From: Sphaerisporangium rufum
Lineage (GTDB): Bacteria > Actinomycetota > Actinomycetes > Streptosporangiales > Streptosporangiaceae
Direction: 5' to 3'
Assembly: GCF_016863395.1 (NCBI RefSeq)
Contig: NZ_BOOU01000044.1
Location: 62,001 to 126,000, forward strand
DNA: 64,000 bases
In this document: one piece after another, positions 54,046-62,701 of the stretch
Numbering within the stretch: the first letter of the stretch is position 1
Layout of the letters: each line of letters starts with the position of its first letter
Translations under genes and position numbers: made by a program
The notes under the pieces: generated by a model
The model's database searches: none
Told to the model about the DNA's origin: nothing
Seen by the model: only the letters and a program-made list of their open reading frames with translations

Positions 54046-54924
54046 TCAGCGGCCGGACACCCGCCGGGCGGCGGCCCGGCGGCGTGGTGCCGCAGCTCGG
54101 GGGACGTCCGCACGATCGCCGCCACCGCCAGCACGGTCAGCAGCCCGCCGGCGCAGATCACGACCCGCGGCCCGTACCCCGCCGCGGCCGCACCGTGCAG
54201 CAGGCCGGCCAGCTGCGGGCCTCCGATGAGCACGATGCTCAACGCGCCCTGGATCCGGCCGCGCAGCGCGTCGTCGGTGTGCGCCTGGGTGATTGCGTTG
54301 CGGAAGGTGCTCAGCACGCAGTTGAGCGCGCCGCCCAGCGCCAGCGCCGCCAGCGCCGCCCACAGGCGGGTGGCCAGCCCGAGCGCCACCACGGTGATCC
54401 CCCACCCGGCGGCGGCGGCCGCCATCAGCGCGCCGTGCCGGGCGGCCCGGGTGAACGTGCCCGACAGCAGGCCGGCCAGCACCACGCCGGCCGGATAGGC
54501 GGCGTACAGCAGGCCCAGTTCCAGGCCGCCGCCCGGGGGGGCCGCCGAAGGCGTGGCGGGCCAGCTCGGGGAACAGCGCCACCGGCATGCCGAACACCAT
54601 CGCCGCCAGGTCCACCGCCAGCACCGCCACCAGCAGCCGCTCGCCGGCCAGGTACCGCACCCCCGACAACAGGCGGACGGCCACCCCGCCCCGAACGAGC
54701 CGCCCGGTGGACGGGCGCGGCGGCAGCGCCGGCAGCCGGGCCACCGCCCCGACGACGGCCAGCAACGCGACCGCGTCCGCCAGGTACAGGGTGGCCAGCC
54801 CCACCATAGGGATCAGCGCGCCAGCCAGCAGCGGCCCGAGGATCGCGCCGGTGTACCGGGTCAGCGAGCTCAGGCTCGCGGCGGCCGGCACCAGGCCCGG
54901 CACCACTGCGCCCATCGTGGTCAT
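54046..54924 (-). pseudogene. MFS transporter gene, N-terminally truncated and frameshifted
   Basis: The readable product begins mid-protein at ASLSSLTRYTGAILGPLLAGALIPMVGLATLYLADAVALLAVVGAVARLP, so the first four or so helices are missing. The frame is lost at a run of seven G (54534-54540, plus strand); removing one base restores GGGLELGLLYAAYPAGVVLAGLLSGTFTRAARHGALM and then NAITQAHTDDALRGRIQGALSIVLIGGPQLAGLL in the next frame. The last residues also seem shifted. Sequencing error could explain the G run but not the missing 5' end. Confidence 0.75.
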
Positions 54925-54950
54925 GATCGGGGGTTGGTACTGGTGGAGTC

Positions 54951-55020
54951 ACCTATTCAACTATCGCGAGTTCTCGATGCCGTGGGCCGCGGTAGTGACT
55001 TTCCGTGATTCCGGCGGCAA
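54951..55020. repeat. 70-base direct repeat, left copy
   Basis: Matches 55821-55890 at about 53 of 70 bases without gaps (CTATTCAACT, TCGCGAGTT, CCGTGGG, GGTGAC/AGTGAC, TCCGTG). On the minus strand both copies can be read as the last 20 residues of a protein (ending ELAIVE and QLATVE before TAG). The two may be the remains of two related genes or a mobile repeat around the gene between them. Confidence 0.6.
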
Positions 55021-55104
55021 CAGGTCGACTCTCGAACAGCCGGTGCGCGCGCGGAGGGGTGAAGTGGGACCGAGTATGTCGGTAGGGCCTGCCAAGATCG
55101 CGAC

Positions 55105-55782
55105 ATGACAATCGAGGGGCTGACGCCGTTTCGCTGGCTGCAACCACCGTATGGCGATCGGGGCAACCTACTCGGCGAGATCTACTGCGTGACCTTGCTG
55201 CGCGGGCTCGACCCGGCCGAGGTGCTGCGGCGGTTCGGCGCCCGCACGAGCACGGAGATGAGCTTCGCCGAGCTGGGGCTGGCGGTCTCCGACTTCACGA
55301 TGGTGACCGGCGGCGGTGACGGAGGTGGTCATGTCGGAGTGGTCGCAACCGGCGATGGGTGCGCGGCGGTGGAGCTGTGCGGCTGGTCGGGGACGGGCAC
55401 CCCGACGCTGTCGCGGCTGTCGGCCGGCACCGACGTGGTGTCCGTCTTACGGCATGACTACGCCTGCGACTACTTCCACTACGCCGCCGACGGTATGGTG
55501 ATCACAGCTTTCGACCCGACCGCTCCCGAGCATCGCTCCGGTGCCGACACGGACCGGCTCGCCGTCCTCATGCGCGAGTTCGGTCTGCCTTTGAAGGAGG
55601 GCTCGGACGAGGAGTGGGACCAGCGGTACGACGACCTGTCCGAGCACGGCCTCGCGTGGATGTTCGCGATGGCGGCCCGCCTCACCGGCGTGACGTTCAC
55701 CGCCGACCTGCTGAACGGACCACTCCTGGTGGGTACGATCGCCGATCTGCCGCAGAAGGATCTTCAGCGTGAGGCACTCTGA
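55105..55782 (+). CDS. DUF6461-like protein
   Basis: ATG 55105; 225 residues. Pattern of the actinobacterial DUF6461 family: an early FRWLQPPYGDRGNLLGEIYCVTLLRGLDPAEVLRRFGA, a middle GWSGTGTPTLSRLSAGTDVVSVLRHDYACDYFHYAADGMVITAFDP, and a late helical part (LAWMFAMAARLTGVTFTADLLNGPLLVGTI). Function unknown; members are often in accessory regions beside immunity-like genes. Flanked by two related 70-base repeats. Confidence 0.75.
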   Translation: MTIEGLTPFRWLQPPYGDRGNLLGEIYCVTLLRGLDPAEVLRRFGARTSTEMSFAELGLAVSDFTMVTGGGDGGGHVGVVATGDGCAAVELCGWSGTGTPTLSRLSAGTDVVSVLRHDYACDYFHYAADGMVITAFDPTAPEHRSGADTDRLAVLMREFGLPLKEGSDEEWDQRYDDLSEHGLAWMFAMAARLTGVTFTADLLNGPLLVGTIADLPQKDLQREAL

Positions 55783-55820
55783 TACGGCGAACGGCGTACT
55801 TTCCGGGGAACTGGTCTCTC

Positions 55821-55890
55821 GTCTATTCAACTGTCGCGAGTTGTCGGCTCCGTGGGGCTCGATGGTGACCGTCCGTGTTGCCGCCGGCCA
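55821..55890. repeat. 70-base direct repeat, right copy
   Basis: Partner of 54951-55020, same orientation, about 76 % identical. It starts 39 bases after the DUF6461-like gene; the left copy ends 84 bases before it. Confidence 0.6.
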
Positions 55891-56044
55891 AGGTCTCCAG
55901 CAGAGGGTCGGCGTGCAGCAGCCAGCCGTTGGGGGTGTGCTGCTGGAGGTAGGTGCGCCATTCGGTGTCGTCGGCGGCTAGGCCGGGCGCGGCCGGTGGC
56001 CGGGGCGTAGGCCAGGAGGTCAAGCAGCAGCCGCAGTGCGATCT
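55823..56044 (-). pseudogene. Protein-coding remnant, C-terminal part
   Basis: Minus-strand frame ending at TAG 55823. The last 50 residues (AADDTEWRTYLQQHTPNG, then WLLHADPLLETLAGGN and RSRQLATVE) have protein-like composition, and the last 20 are matched by a second remnant ending at TAG 54953 (12 of 21 identical). The upstream part is low complexity. Family not recognised. Confidence 0.35.
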
Positions 56045-56135
56045 CCCCGCCGTACATGCCTGAGTGGCGAAGTGCCGCGTTGAGCTCACCGACGAGGTGG
56101 GCGCGGATCTGCGCGCGAGCGTGGCCCGGATGCCG

Positions 56136-56345
56136 TCATGCCTCTATCTTCGCCGCAGTAGAGGAAGCGGGGTCGGCGGGTGAGCGGCGCAGCAGCAGGG
56201 TGAGGGTGGCGCGGGCGTCGCGGCGGCGGGCCGGGGTGCGGGCGAACACCGACGCGGCGGCTAAGGCGGTGATGGTGAGGCCGTACAGCAGGCCTCCGGC
56301 TCCGACCGCGGTCGCGGCGGGCAGCAAGCCGGTCAGGACGTTCAC
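56136..56345 (-). CDS. Small two-helix membrane protein
   Basis: GTG 56345 with GGGAG about eight bases upstream. 69 residues: VNVLTGLLPAATAVGAGGLLYGLTITALAAASVFARTPARRRDARATLTLLLRRSP. One or two membrane segments followed by a basic Arg-rich tail. Proteins of this shape are common in Streptosporangiales beside HTH genes; no function is known. Divergent from the HTH/NTPase gene. Confidence 0.65.
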   Translation of the reverse strand: MNVLTGLLPAATAVGAGGLLYGLTITALAAASVFARTPARRRDARATLTLLLRRSPADPASSTAAKIEA

Positions 56346-56565
56346 GTGAGACGCTCCCAAGGGGTTGGGCCCTGGCTGGGTAAGCGAGCCGGGGCGGATA
56401 GGGAGAACCGCAGCGGTCCGGCCGGTTTCCGGCGATCACTCCGCCCAGGTGCGGACGGGCCTCTAGGCTTGTGAACATCGGGGAAGCGAGTATTCCGGTG
56501 GGCGTCCGGTCCGGACCGCTCACCGGACGTCCGACGTCCACGCACGCGCTTGCAGGAGCCGCTCG

Positions 56566-58663
56566 GTGCCAGCCACTACCCCCGCCCCGCCTGTGACCGG
56601 TGAGAAGCCGGAATTCTCCCGGGCACTGGCACAGCTATATGAACAGGCTGGCGAGCCGACCTACGCCGAGCTGATCCGCCAGGCCGCCGCTCAGCAGCCG
56701 CCGGTGACGATCGGGAAGTCCTCGTTGGGCGACTGGCTGAGCGGGAAGAGCATCCCTTCCTCACCCCGGGTGGTGGAGGTGCTGATCGCCTGCCTGCAGG
56801 CCAAAGCCACCCGCTACGGCCACTCACCGATGGCGCCAGGCTGGTGGGAAGCGCAACGGACGCGAGCGCATCGGGCGCGCCACGCCAACCGTGGCGGACG
56901 CCCCGCCCGCAATCCGGTGTCTGGCGACGACCCGCGCGCTGCAGGAGAGGCTTCGGCGCCGGGAGGGCTGGGGTGGCCGATTGGGCAGGTGGATCCGATC
57001 GCGCTGGACCTGGGGGTGCATCCGGCGATCGATGCTGGGGCGGCCGCCGCCGGGCTGAGCGCGCTGCCCGCCTACATTCCCCGCGCCCACGACGCGGCGC
57101 TGGCCGCCGTGGTGGACGAGGTACAGGCTCGCGGACGCAGCCGGATGGTGGTGCTGGTCGGCGGGTCCTCAACGGGCAAGACCCGCGCCTGCTGGGAAGC
57201 GATCCGTAGCCTTCCGGCACCGTGGCGGTTGTGGCATCCGATCAATCCCGGGTGGGCGCAGGCCACGCTGGCCGGCTTAGAGGAGGTGAAGCCGTACACG
57301 GTGGTGTGGCTGAATGAGACCCAGCACTACCTCACCACCCCCGGCGAGCCGGCCGGAGAACAGGTCGCGGCCGGGTTACGTGAGCTGTTGCGCAGCCCAG
57401 AGCGGGGCCCGGTGCTGGTGTTGGGCACCTTGTGGGAGTCCTACTGGGAGAAGCTGACCGCCGTCCCTCGTCCGGACGCCCCGGACCCGCACGCCGGAGC
57501 GCGGGTGCTGCTGGCCGGGACCGCGATGGAGCTCCCGGCGGCGTTCACCGACGACGACCTCGCAACCGCGGCCGCAGCCGGACTGCTGGCGGATCCACGG
57601 ACAGCCGAAGCGGTGAAGCGGGCAACTGACCCAATATCTGGCGGGTGGGCCCGCACTGATCGAGCGCTACCGCACCGCGAGCGTCGAAGCCCGCGCGGTA
57701 CTGGAAGCGGCGATCGACGCCCGCCGCCTGGGCCACAGCCTGAAGTTGCCGCGCCTGTTTCTGGAAGAGGCCGCCGCCGGATACCTCAGCGACGAACAAC
57801 ACGACCTGCTGGCCGACAACTGGCTGGAGCAAGCGTTCGCCTACCTCACCGACCCGTTGCCCTGCCGGGGCGCCCGCGCTCCGCTGACTCGCATTAAAAA
57901 CCGGCCCGGCCCCTCGACTGCGGCGGGGCAGCATGAGGACGAGCCGTCCTACCAGCTGGCCGACTACCTCGAACAACATGGCGCTCATGCACGCCGTCGG
58001 AAGTGCCCTCCTGCCGGATTCTGGGAGAGCGCCGCCCGCCACGCCAGCGCCACAGATCAAACCGCTTTGGCTAAGGCCGCACACAGCCGGGGCCGCTACC
58101 GCCAGGCAGCGATCCTTTGGCACCGTGCCGCCGACGCCGGAGACACTTTCGCCCTGGACTGCCTTGCTCAGATGCGGGCGCAGGCCGGGGACTGGGAGGA
58201 GGCAGGGGATCATCAGGAGGCCGAGCGGCTTTATCAGCTGGCCGCCGATGCTGGAGATACCTTCGCGCTGAGCAACGTGGCCGAGATACGGGAGCAGGCC
58301 GGGGACCGACAAGGCGCCGAGCAGTTCTATCAGCTGGCCGCCGATGCTGGAGACACCTCCGCGTTGTGGGCCCTGGCGCGGATGCGAGAGCAGGTAGGCG
58401 ATGGGGCGCAAGCCGAGCGACTGGCCCGCATCGCCGCCGACGCCGAAGATCCCTCCGCACTGCACAAACTGGCCCACATGCGGGAGGTGGCTGGGGACCG
58501 TCGAGAAGCCGAGCGACTTTACCGGCTGACCGCCGACGCCGGAGCTCCCCTCGCGCTGAAGGAATTGGCTGGCCTGCGACAGCGAGCCGGAGACGAAGAG
58601 GCAGGGGCACACCTGGTGAGGTTCGGGCTGGAGGCGGACGGCCGAATCGCCGATCCCTGGTGA
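56566..58663 (+). pseudogene. HTH / P-loop NTPase / 32-residue-repeat protein, frameshifted
   Basis: GTG 56566 with AGGAG eight bases upstream. Residues 1-90 form an XRE-like HTH (SRALAQLYEQAGEPTYAELIRQAAAQ, SKSSLGDWLSGKSIPSSPRVVEVLIACL). A P-loop follows near residue 200 (VLVGGSSTGKTRACWEAI) with a Walker-B-like TVVWLNETQHYL. Near 57620 the frame is lost; one base over, the protein continues GQLTQYLAGGPALIERYR, LPRLFLEEAAAGYLSDEQHDLL and then at least five 32-residue repeats (AERLYQLAADAGDTFALSNVAEIREQAGDRQG) to 58663. The layout resembles STAND-type signalling NTPases with Sel1/TPR-like sensors, some of which act in phage defence; that role is inference. Confidence 0.7.
58220..58603 (+). 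repeat. Four 96-base coding repeats
   Basis: Units start at 58220, 58316, 58412 and 58508, each 96 bases and encoding a 32-residue Sel1/TPR-like unit with the pattern AER-YQLAADAGD-(S/T)AL--LA-MRE-AGDR. A longer 38-residue unit precedes them (58106-58219) and a partial one follows. Equal unit length shows expansion by duplication. Confidence 0.85.
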
Positions 58664-59053
58664 AACAGTCGGCCTCCTCCCCTGGTGCGGGAGCCAGTCG
58701 AGCATGCCACAGGAGAAGACGAACAATGTTGAGGCAGCTGAGCGCCCTTACTGAGAGAGCACGGAGGCCGGTTACGGCTTCGCACTCCTAAAGCTCGCTG
58801 AGATGCGAGATGCGGCGGGGGATCGTGAGGGAGCCGAGCGGTGTATCGGCAGGTGGCCGAGCAGAGGAGACCCCACCGCGCTGAAAGGGGTGAGGTGGCT
58901 GTGGGAGAAGGCCAGTGACCTAGGAGGCCGAGCTGCTGGTGACCGACACGGCGGCCGGGAAGAGCTCCGGCAACCTGCGGGCCGGTTCGGGCCCGGTCCG
59001 GCGCGGCCACTCGACGCGCCGACCGCTGGGAAGCGGCGACCCCGTCGAAAGCA
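58664..59053 (+). other. Decayed continuation of the repeat array
   Basis: After the stop at 58663 the same repeat pattern reappears: near 58771 the plus strand reads GYGFALLKLAEMRDAAGDREGAER, the next unit begins at 58833, and after a one-base shift it continues RGDPTALKGVRWLWEKA to about 58920. Stops and shifts break it. So the gene once had more repeats, or a neighbouring paralogue was lost here. The last 100 bases hold nothing recognisable. Confidence 0.6.
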
Positions 59054-59752
59054 TCACTTCCGCAGATGCGGATCAATCCGCTGCCAGATGGTGAGGTTGT
59101 CCTCCCGCGTCGACCAGTGCGGCAACTCGATCAGTTCGCTCTGCCGCCAGCCGTCGGCCAGCGTGGGGTAGAAGTCCCCGGGGCCTGCGTTGCCCAGGGC
59201 CCCGGTGATGAGGGCGACCGTGGCCGGTCAGTACGGCGCAGAATGTCGCTCAGATATTCGGTTCCGGGTCGCGGTGGCCAGCAGACGAACAGCGCCCGGC
59301 CGGGATGCTGGGCCACCAGAGTGTGGTCCCCGGTCTGCACCGTGGTCCAGTTCGGTGCGACCGCAGCCGGGTGCCCCGGCACTGCTCCGGTCAGCCAGTG
59401 GTTACGCTCCGGGGGGTGCTCGTCGTAGGCCAGCACGTCGGCGTCCAAGTCGCGCAGCAGCCGGGCCCAGTATCCGGCGCCCGCGCCGACCTCGATCAGC
59501 GGCCCCAGCCGCAGCAGGTGCTCCAGCGCGGTCCGGGTGGGGATGGCGTGGGCATACAGGGTGAGCAGGTCATCCCTGCCGAGTTCAGTGATGACCTTTC
59601 CACAGCGGTCATCGAAGTCGGCCTTTCGGGTGAAGTGCTGCCACCACCGGAAATAAGACGGCTCGTCACCGTCCCGCGCCGCGCCGCGGTGCGGTGCGGT
59701 CCAGCGGATCGGGCAAGCCATCGGGTACGAGAGGCGCGAACACAGCAGGCAT
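59054..59752 (-). pseudogene. Class I methyltransferase-like gene with two frameshifts
   Basis: Probable start ATG 59752 (MPAVFAPLVPDGLPD). A one-base shift near 59690 joins it to DGDEPSYFRWWQHF, then HAIPTRTALEHLLRLGPLIEVGAGAGYWARLLRDLDADVLAYDEHPP, a Rossmann-like SAM motif, and ALFVCWPPRPGTEYLSDILRR. A second shift near 59220 is needed to reach VALITGALGNAGPGDFYPTLADGW and the end LTIWQRIDPHLRK at TGA 59054. Each of these parts reads well, but not in one frame. Function not known beyond the fold. Confidence 0.6.
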
Positions 59753-60349
59753 CGGGTCCTCCATCAACGGATCGATAAGCCGAGCAGCATGCCAGCGGCA
59801 AAAGCTCAGGTCCACCTCCAAGGGGCCTCCCCCACCGACCAGTGTGCTCCAGCCGTCCGACCCGATCGGCATGACGATTTCACCGACGCGAACAGCGTCG
59901 ACGCGGGTGGGCGAGCGATCAGCTGCCCGCTCCCCTGCAGGTCCTCGCGCACCTCCAGCGTCATGACCTTCCCGGTCAGCGAGGAGCTTCAGGCGATCAG
60001 GTCGCGCAGAAGTTCAGCGTGCTTGGTTGTGGTGACGGCGCCGGTCCGCGTCACCGCCCGCACCCGCGGTCCGGGAGCCGCGATCGCTTGGTCCTCGATA
60101 TCGTCGACCATACTCCCGCGATCATCTCCGGCCCGTCGTCGAGCGGCTGGGCAGGGCCGAACAATGGAACCGCCATCCGCGCAACAGTTCCTTGAATCCA
60201 TCGGCCCAGACGCGCGGGTCGAACTGCACTACCGTGGCTGCCACGGCCACCGCCGATCGTATGGTTTCCACACGCCCACATGATCACTGCGGTGGCCGCC
60301 TCACGTCCCAGCCTCGACCGGATCGAGATCTCGAAGTGCGACTGGAGTG
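59753..60349. other. Degraded region with minus-strand gene pieces
   Basis: 597 bases with no intact gene. Minus-strand pieces read like protein: MTLEVREDLQGSGQLIAR from ATG 59965, continuing after a one-base shift as RVDAVRVGEIVMPIGSDGW and LEVDLSFCRWHAARLI; and a C-terminal piece ending TKHAELLRDLIA at TGA 59989. They appear to be remnants of one or two small genes. Confidence 0.4.
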
Positions 60350-60778
60350 CTAGGGATAACTAATCGGTGGGCTTTCGAGGCTGAGGATCGACTCGTTCCT
60401 GCTGTTATAGGCTTGGATCTTTGACCGGTAAGGAGTTCCGGAAATGAGCGAGTAAGTTACCACGTCCGAGTGCCATCGGTTACACGGCTGCCTGGACGAA
60501 CTTGCGCGCACCGTATCGTAGTTGCCCCAGATGATTCTTACGATGTAGTAAGAGCAGCTAGGTGCTGCGCCACCGACATAGGCATCGGCTCGAAGGCCGG
60601 CGGAGGTTTTAGAGATGCACGGATAAACGTTGGTCCAGCCGCCGCCGTTGTAGGCCGCCCGGCACCCGCCATCATCCATCATGCTTGCTGAGGACGCCTG
60701 TGCCGCTTGCGCCGAGCTGTGGGCAGTGAGGAGAGATGCACCAAGCGCGGCTGCCAGAAGTAAATTGATGCGTCGCAT
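60350..60778 (-). CDS. Small secreted protein with four cysteines
   Basis: ATG 60778 with AGGGGA six bases upstream. 142 residues with a typical signal peptide (MRRINLLLAAALGASLLTA, cleavage likely after AQA near residue 25). The mature part has Cys in GGCRAAY, VYPCISK, PSCSYY and QPCNRW, enough for two disulphides, and is rich in Ser, Tyr and Asn. G+C is clearly lower than in the rest of the window, suggesting recent gain. Family not recognised. Confidence 0.7.
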   Translation of the reverse strand: MRRINLLLAAALGASLLTAHSSAQAAQASSASMMDDGGCRAAYNGGGWTNVYPCISKTSAGLRADAYVGGAAPSCSYYIVRIIWGNYDTVRASSSRQPCNRWHSDVVTYSLISGTPYRSKIQAYNSRNESILSLESPPISYP

Positions 60779-61150
60779 TACTTTCCCCTATTCAGTATCA
60801 TCGAAATTGTCGCACCGCTCCGCCGCACGCAGGGTAATCGATGTGCAGATCGTTGCAGCAATAGTGCAATGAGCCGTAAATTCACCACATCAATCACATG
60901 GATTTATTTATCACCCCTCTCATTTACTCTTTCGCTTCCCGGTTCATCGGCAGTGGCCTGCAGGATCCTGGTTGCACGTCAGGCCTTGCCTGACATCTGA
61001 TTGCATACGCCATTCCAGGCTTCAACTTGTTTCCCACACCCCCTTTTATACTTTCGTGCGATTTGTTCAGCCGGCCTGGACGTCTGATTCAGAATCGACG
61101 AATTCTGATAACTCGGCAAGGGTGTTTCGTTGAGGACCGAAAGACCGACG
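60779..61150. other. A/T-rich intergenic region
   Basis: 372 bases, the most A/T-rich stretch of the window (around 60880-60940). No gene is supported. It should contain the promoter of the secreted-protein gene and the 3' end of the ArsR-type transcript. Confidence 0.45.
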
Positions 61151-62206
61151 TCAACGCTTATCCTGCTCCCATCCCCGTGAGCGCGCAGCCCCCGCATCCG
61201 GCGATCCGATGAGAAGCCCGGCACCCAGCCGGGTCGTGTGGTGGAGCATTTGGTTGGCTTGTCGGACGCTGGCGATCAGGTTAGCTCGGCGGAGTATTTG
61301 CGCATGCTCACTGGCTGTGGATAACGAGATGCCCACACTGCCGGCCAGTTCGCTGGTGGTGCAGCCCGGTGCCCGGTCGATAGAGCTGAGGACCTCGGCT
61401 CGCGTCTGGCCTAGCAGTGCTGCCAAAGCATTGCCTCCTGTGGCGTTCTCCGCGGCCCCGCGGGGGGCGGGGTAGGTCAGCACAGGAGGTAGGGCCGGGT
61501 CCACCAGAGCGACCGGGTTGGCCCGGCAGAAGTAGGACGGGATCAGTGTCAGGCCGCGTCCGCGGAGATGGATCTCGCGGGTGATTCCTGCCGGGTAGTC
61601 GACCTCGAGGACGGAAGAGCGCCAGCGCATCGGCGGCGGCAGATGGGCGAGCATGTGTTCGCCGCCGCAGGTGAGGAGGTGACGGAGTCGGAGGGCACGC
61701 TCTTCGGCGAGGACACGGTCGATCGTGGCCCAGTGAGGAGTGAGAACGGCCTGGCAGTAGGCGCCCGCGAGTTGTCCAAGTTCCCGGGTGGTTTGCGGGT
61801 TGCCGCGTGCGAGATCGTCCAGGGCGGCGGAGGGTAGGCCAGTGCTGCGGCGCAGGCGCTCCACCTCGTCCCGGACACGCTTGCCGGGTGTGTCGGCAAG
61901 CGCCTGGAGGGCGCGCTCGTTGCCAAGTTGGGCTTCGATCGGGGTGAGGAAATCAGGGAAGTACGGACCCCGGGGAACAAGCGGCAGAAGCAAGGTGCGC
62001 ACGGAGGTTAGCAGGCCGCTTTCGGTGAGGCGGGTGTGGGCTTGCTTGCGCCAGGTTGCGGTGGATTTGTCGCCGTCGCGGGTTTGCAGGCGGTGCAGGC
62101 TGCCCACCATCTCCCACAGAAGGTCGGGGAGGGGCGCCACTCGGGTAAGTGCGACATCTTCTGAGGTGAAGACAATTCTCAGCGTGCCCTTGAGGTAAGG
62201 CTTCAT
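61151..62206 (-). CDS. DUF5937/ArsR-type winged-helix regulator
   Basis: ATG 62206; 351 residues. The N-terminal two-thirds match the DUF5937 pattern (GTLRIVFTSEDVALTRVAPLPDLLWEMVGSLHRLQ, LPPPMRWRSSVLEVDYP, GRGLTLIPSYFCRANPVALVDPALPPVLTYPA). The C-terminal ArsR-like HTH is RAEVLSSIDRAPGCTTSELAGSVGISLSTASEHAQILRRANLIASVRQANQMLHHTTRLG. Such regulators are common in Streptomyces relatives and lack metal-binding Cys. Target unknown. A perfect 8-base-arm palindrome lies 130 bases upstream. Confidence 0.88.
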   Translation of the reverse strand: MKPYLKGTLRIVFTSEDVALTRVAPLPDLLWEMVGSLHRLQTRDGDKSTATWRKQAHTRLTESGLLTSVRTLLLPLVPRGPYFPDFLTPIEAQLGNERALQALADTPGKRVRDEVERLRRSTGLPSAALDDLARGNPQTTRELGQLAGAYCQAVLTPHWATIDRVLAEERALRLRHLLTCGGEHMLAHLPPPMRWRSSVLEVDYPAGITREIHLRGRGLTLIPSYFCRANPVALVDPALPPVLTYPAPRGAAENATGGNALAALLGQTRAEVLSSIDRAPGCTTSELAGSVGISLSTASEHAQILRRANLIASVRQANQMLHHTTRLGAGLLIGSPDAGAARSRGWEQDKR

Positions 62207-62335
62207 GTCCGATGCTTCCCTCTCGATGGGTGGGGAGGGCGACAGTATGGGGACGCGGCGCGATGCGAGAGTGGTCGCAAGGAGATCGGGCCGCGCGTGG
62301 TTCAGGTCGATGGCGCAGGGAAGTCACGGAACCCT

Positions 62336-62355
62336 CATCTGACTAGAGTCAGATG
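62336..62355. promoter_or_regulatory. Palindrome with 8-base arms
   Basis: CATCTGAC-TAGA-GTCAGATG, perfect arms with a 4-base centre. It lies 130 bases upstream of the ArsR-type gene and 10 after the stop of the small frame to its right. It could be an operator of the regulator or a terminator hairpin of the small frame (no T run). Confidence 0.5.
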
Positions 62356-62365
62356 CTGACCTCGG

Positions 62366-62671
62366 TTACTTGGACGGCCCGCTCCAACATGGGGCCGATA
62401 TGCCCTGGTTGCCATATTTGCAGCCATGAGGATTCCGACGCGACCGATAGACAGTCAGGCATGATGACTGCTCAGTGGCGGCACCAAAGAAGAGTCCGTA
62501 CGGAAACGCTGTAGCCTCCCACCCGGTATTGGGAAGAAACGGTCCGGCCGAAGCGGGAGTGCCACCTGACACATCGTGAGCAATCATCCACCCAGTGGCA
62601 GTTTGACGCGCCCGCCAGGCAGGCTGTTCAGAGGCCGGGAGGTTGCTTGTTCCCATCGAACACGCGTTCAT
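62366..62671 (-). CDS. Hypothetical small protein between two regulators
   Basis: ATG 62671 (MNACSMGTSN) or ATG 62656; 101 residues or fewer. No strong ribosome site. The product has GWMIAHDVSGGTPASAGPFLPNTGWEATAFPYGLFFG, three C-terminal-half Cys and low codon bias. Nothing recognised. It may be a real small gene or chance; only 30 bases separate it from the LysR gene end. Confidence 0.3.
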   Translation of the reverse strand: MNACSMGTSNLPASEQPAWRARQTATGWMIAHDVSGGTPASAGPFLPNTGWEATAFPYGLFFGAATEQSSCLTVYRSRRNPHGCKYGNQGISAPCWSGPSK

Positions 62672-62701
62672 ATTCGCCACACGCTCGTTGATCGGCAGGA
62701 C

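Larger units (their letters stand above)
55783..56135. other. Region with the right 70-base repeat and a decayed minus-strand frame
   Basis: 353 bases. It contains the right copy of the 70-base repeat (55821-55890) and a minus-strand stretch ending at 55823 that reads like the end of a real protein (EWRTYLQQHTPNGWLLHADPLLE, ending QLATVE). No start of a full gene is visible upstream of it. Confidence 0.5.

Noticed and set aside
58220-58603. 96-base repeats as a CRISPR or satellite array
   Set aside because: The repeats are coding, keep frame and encode a Sel1/TPR-like unit; there are no spacers.
61027-61212. Short plus-strand frame after the ArsR-type gene
   Set aside because: No ribosome site, no recognisable motif, and it overlaps the end of the regulator on the other strand.
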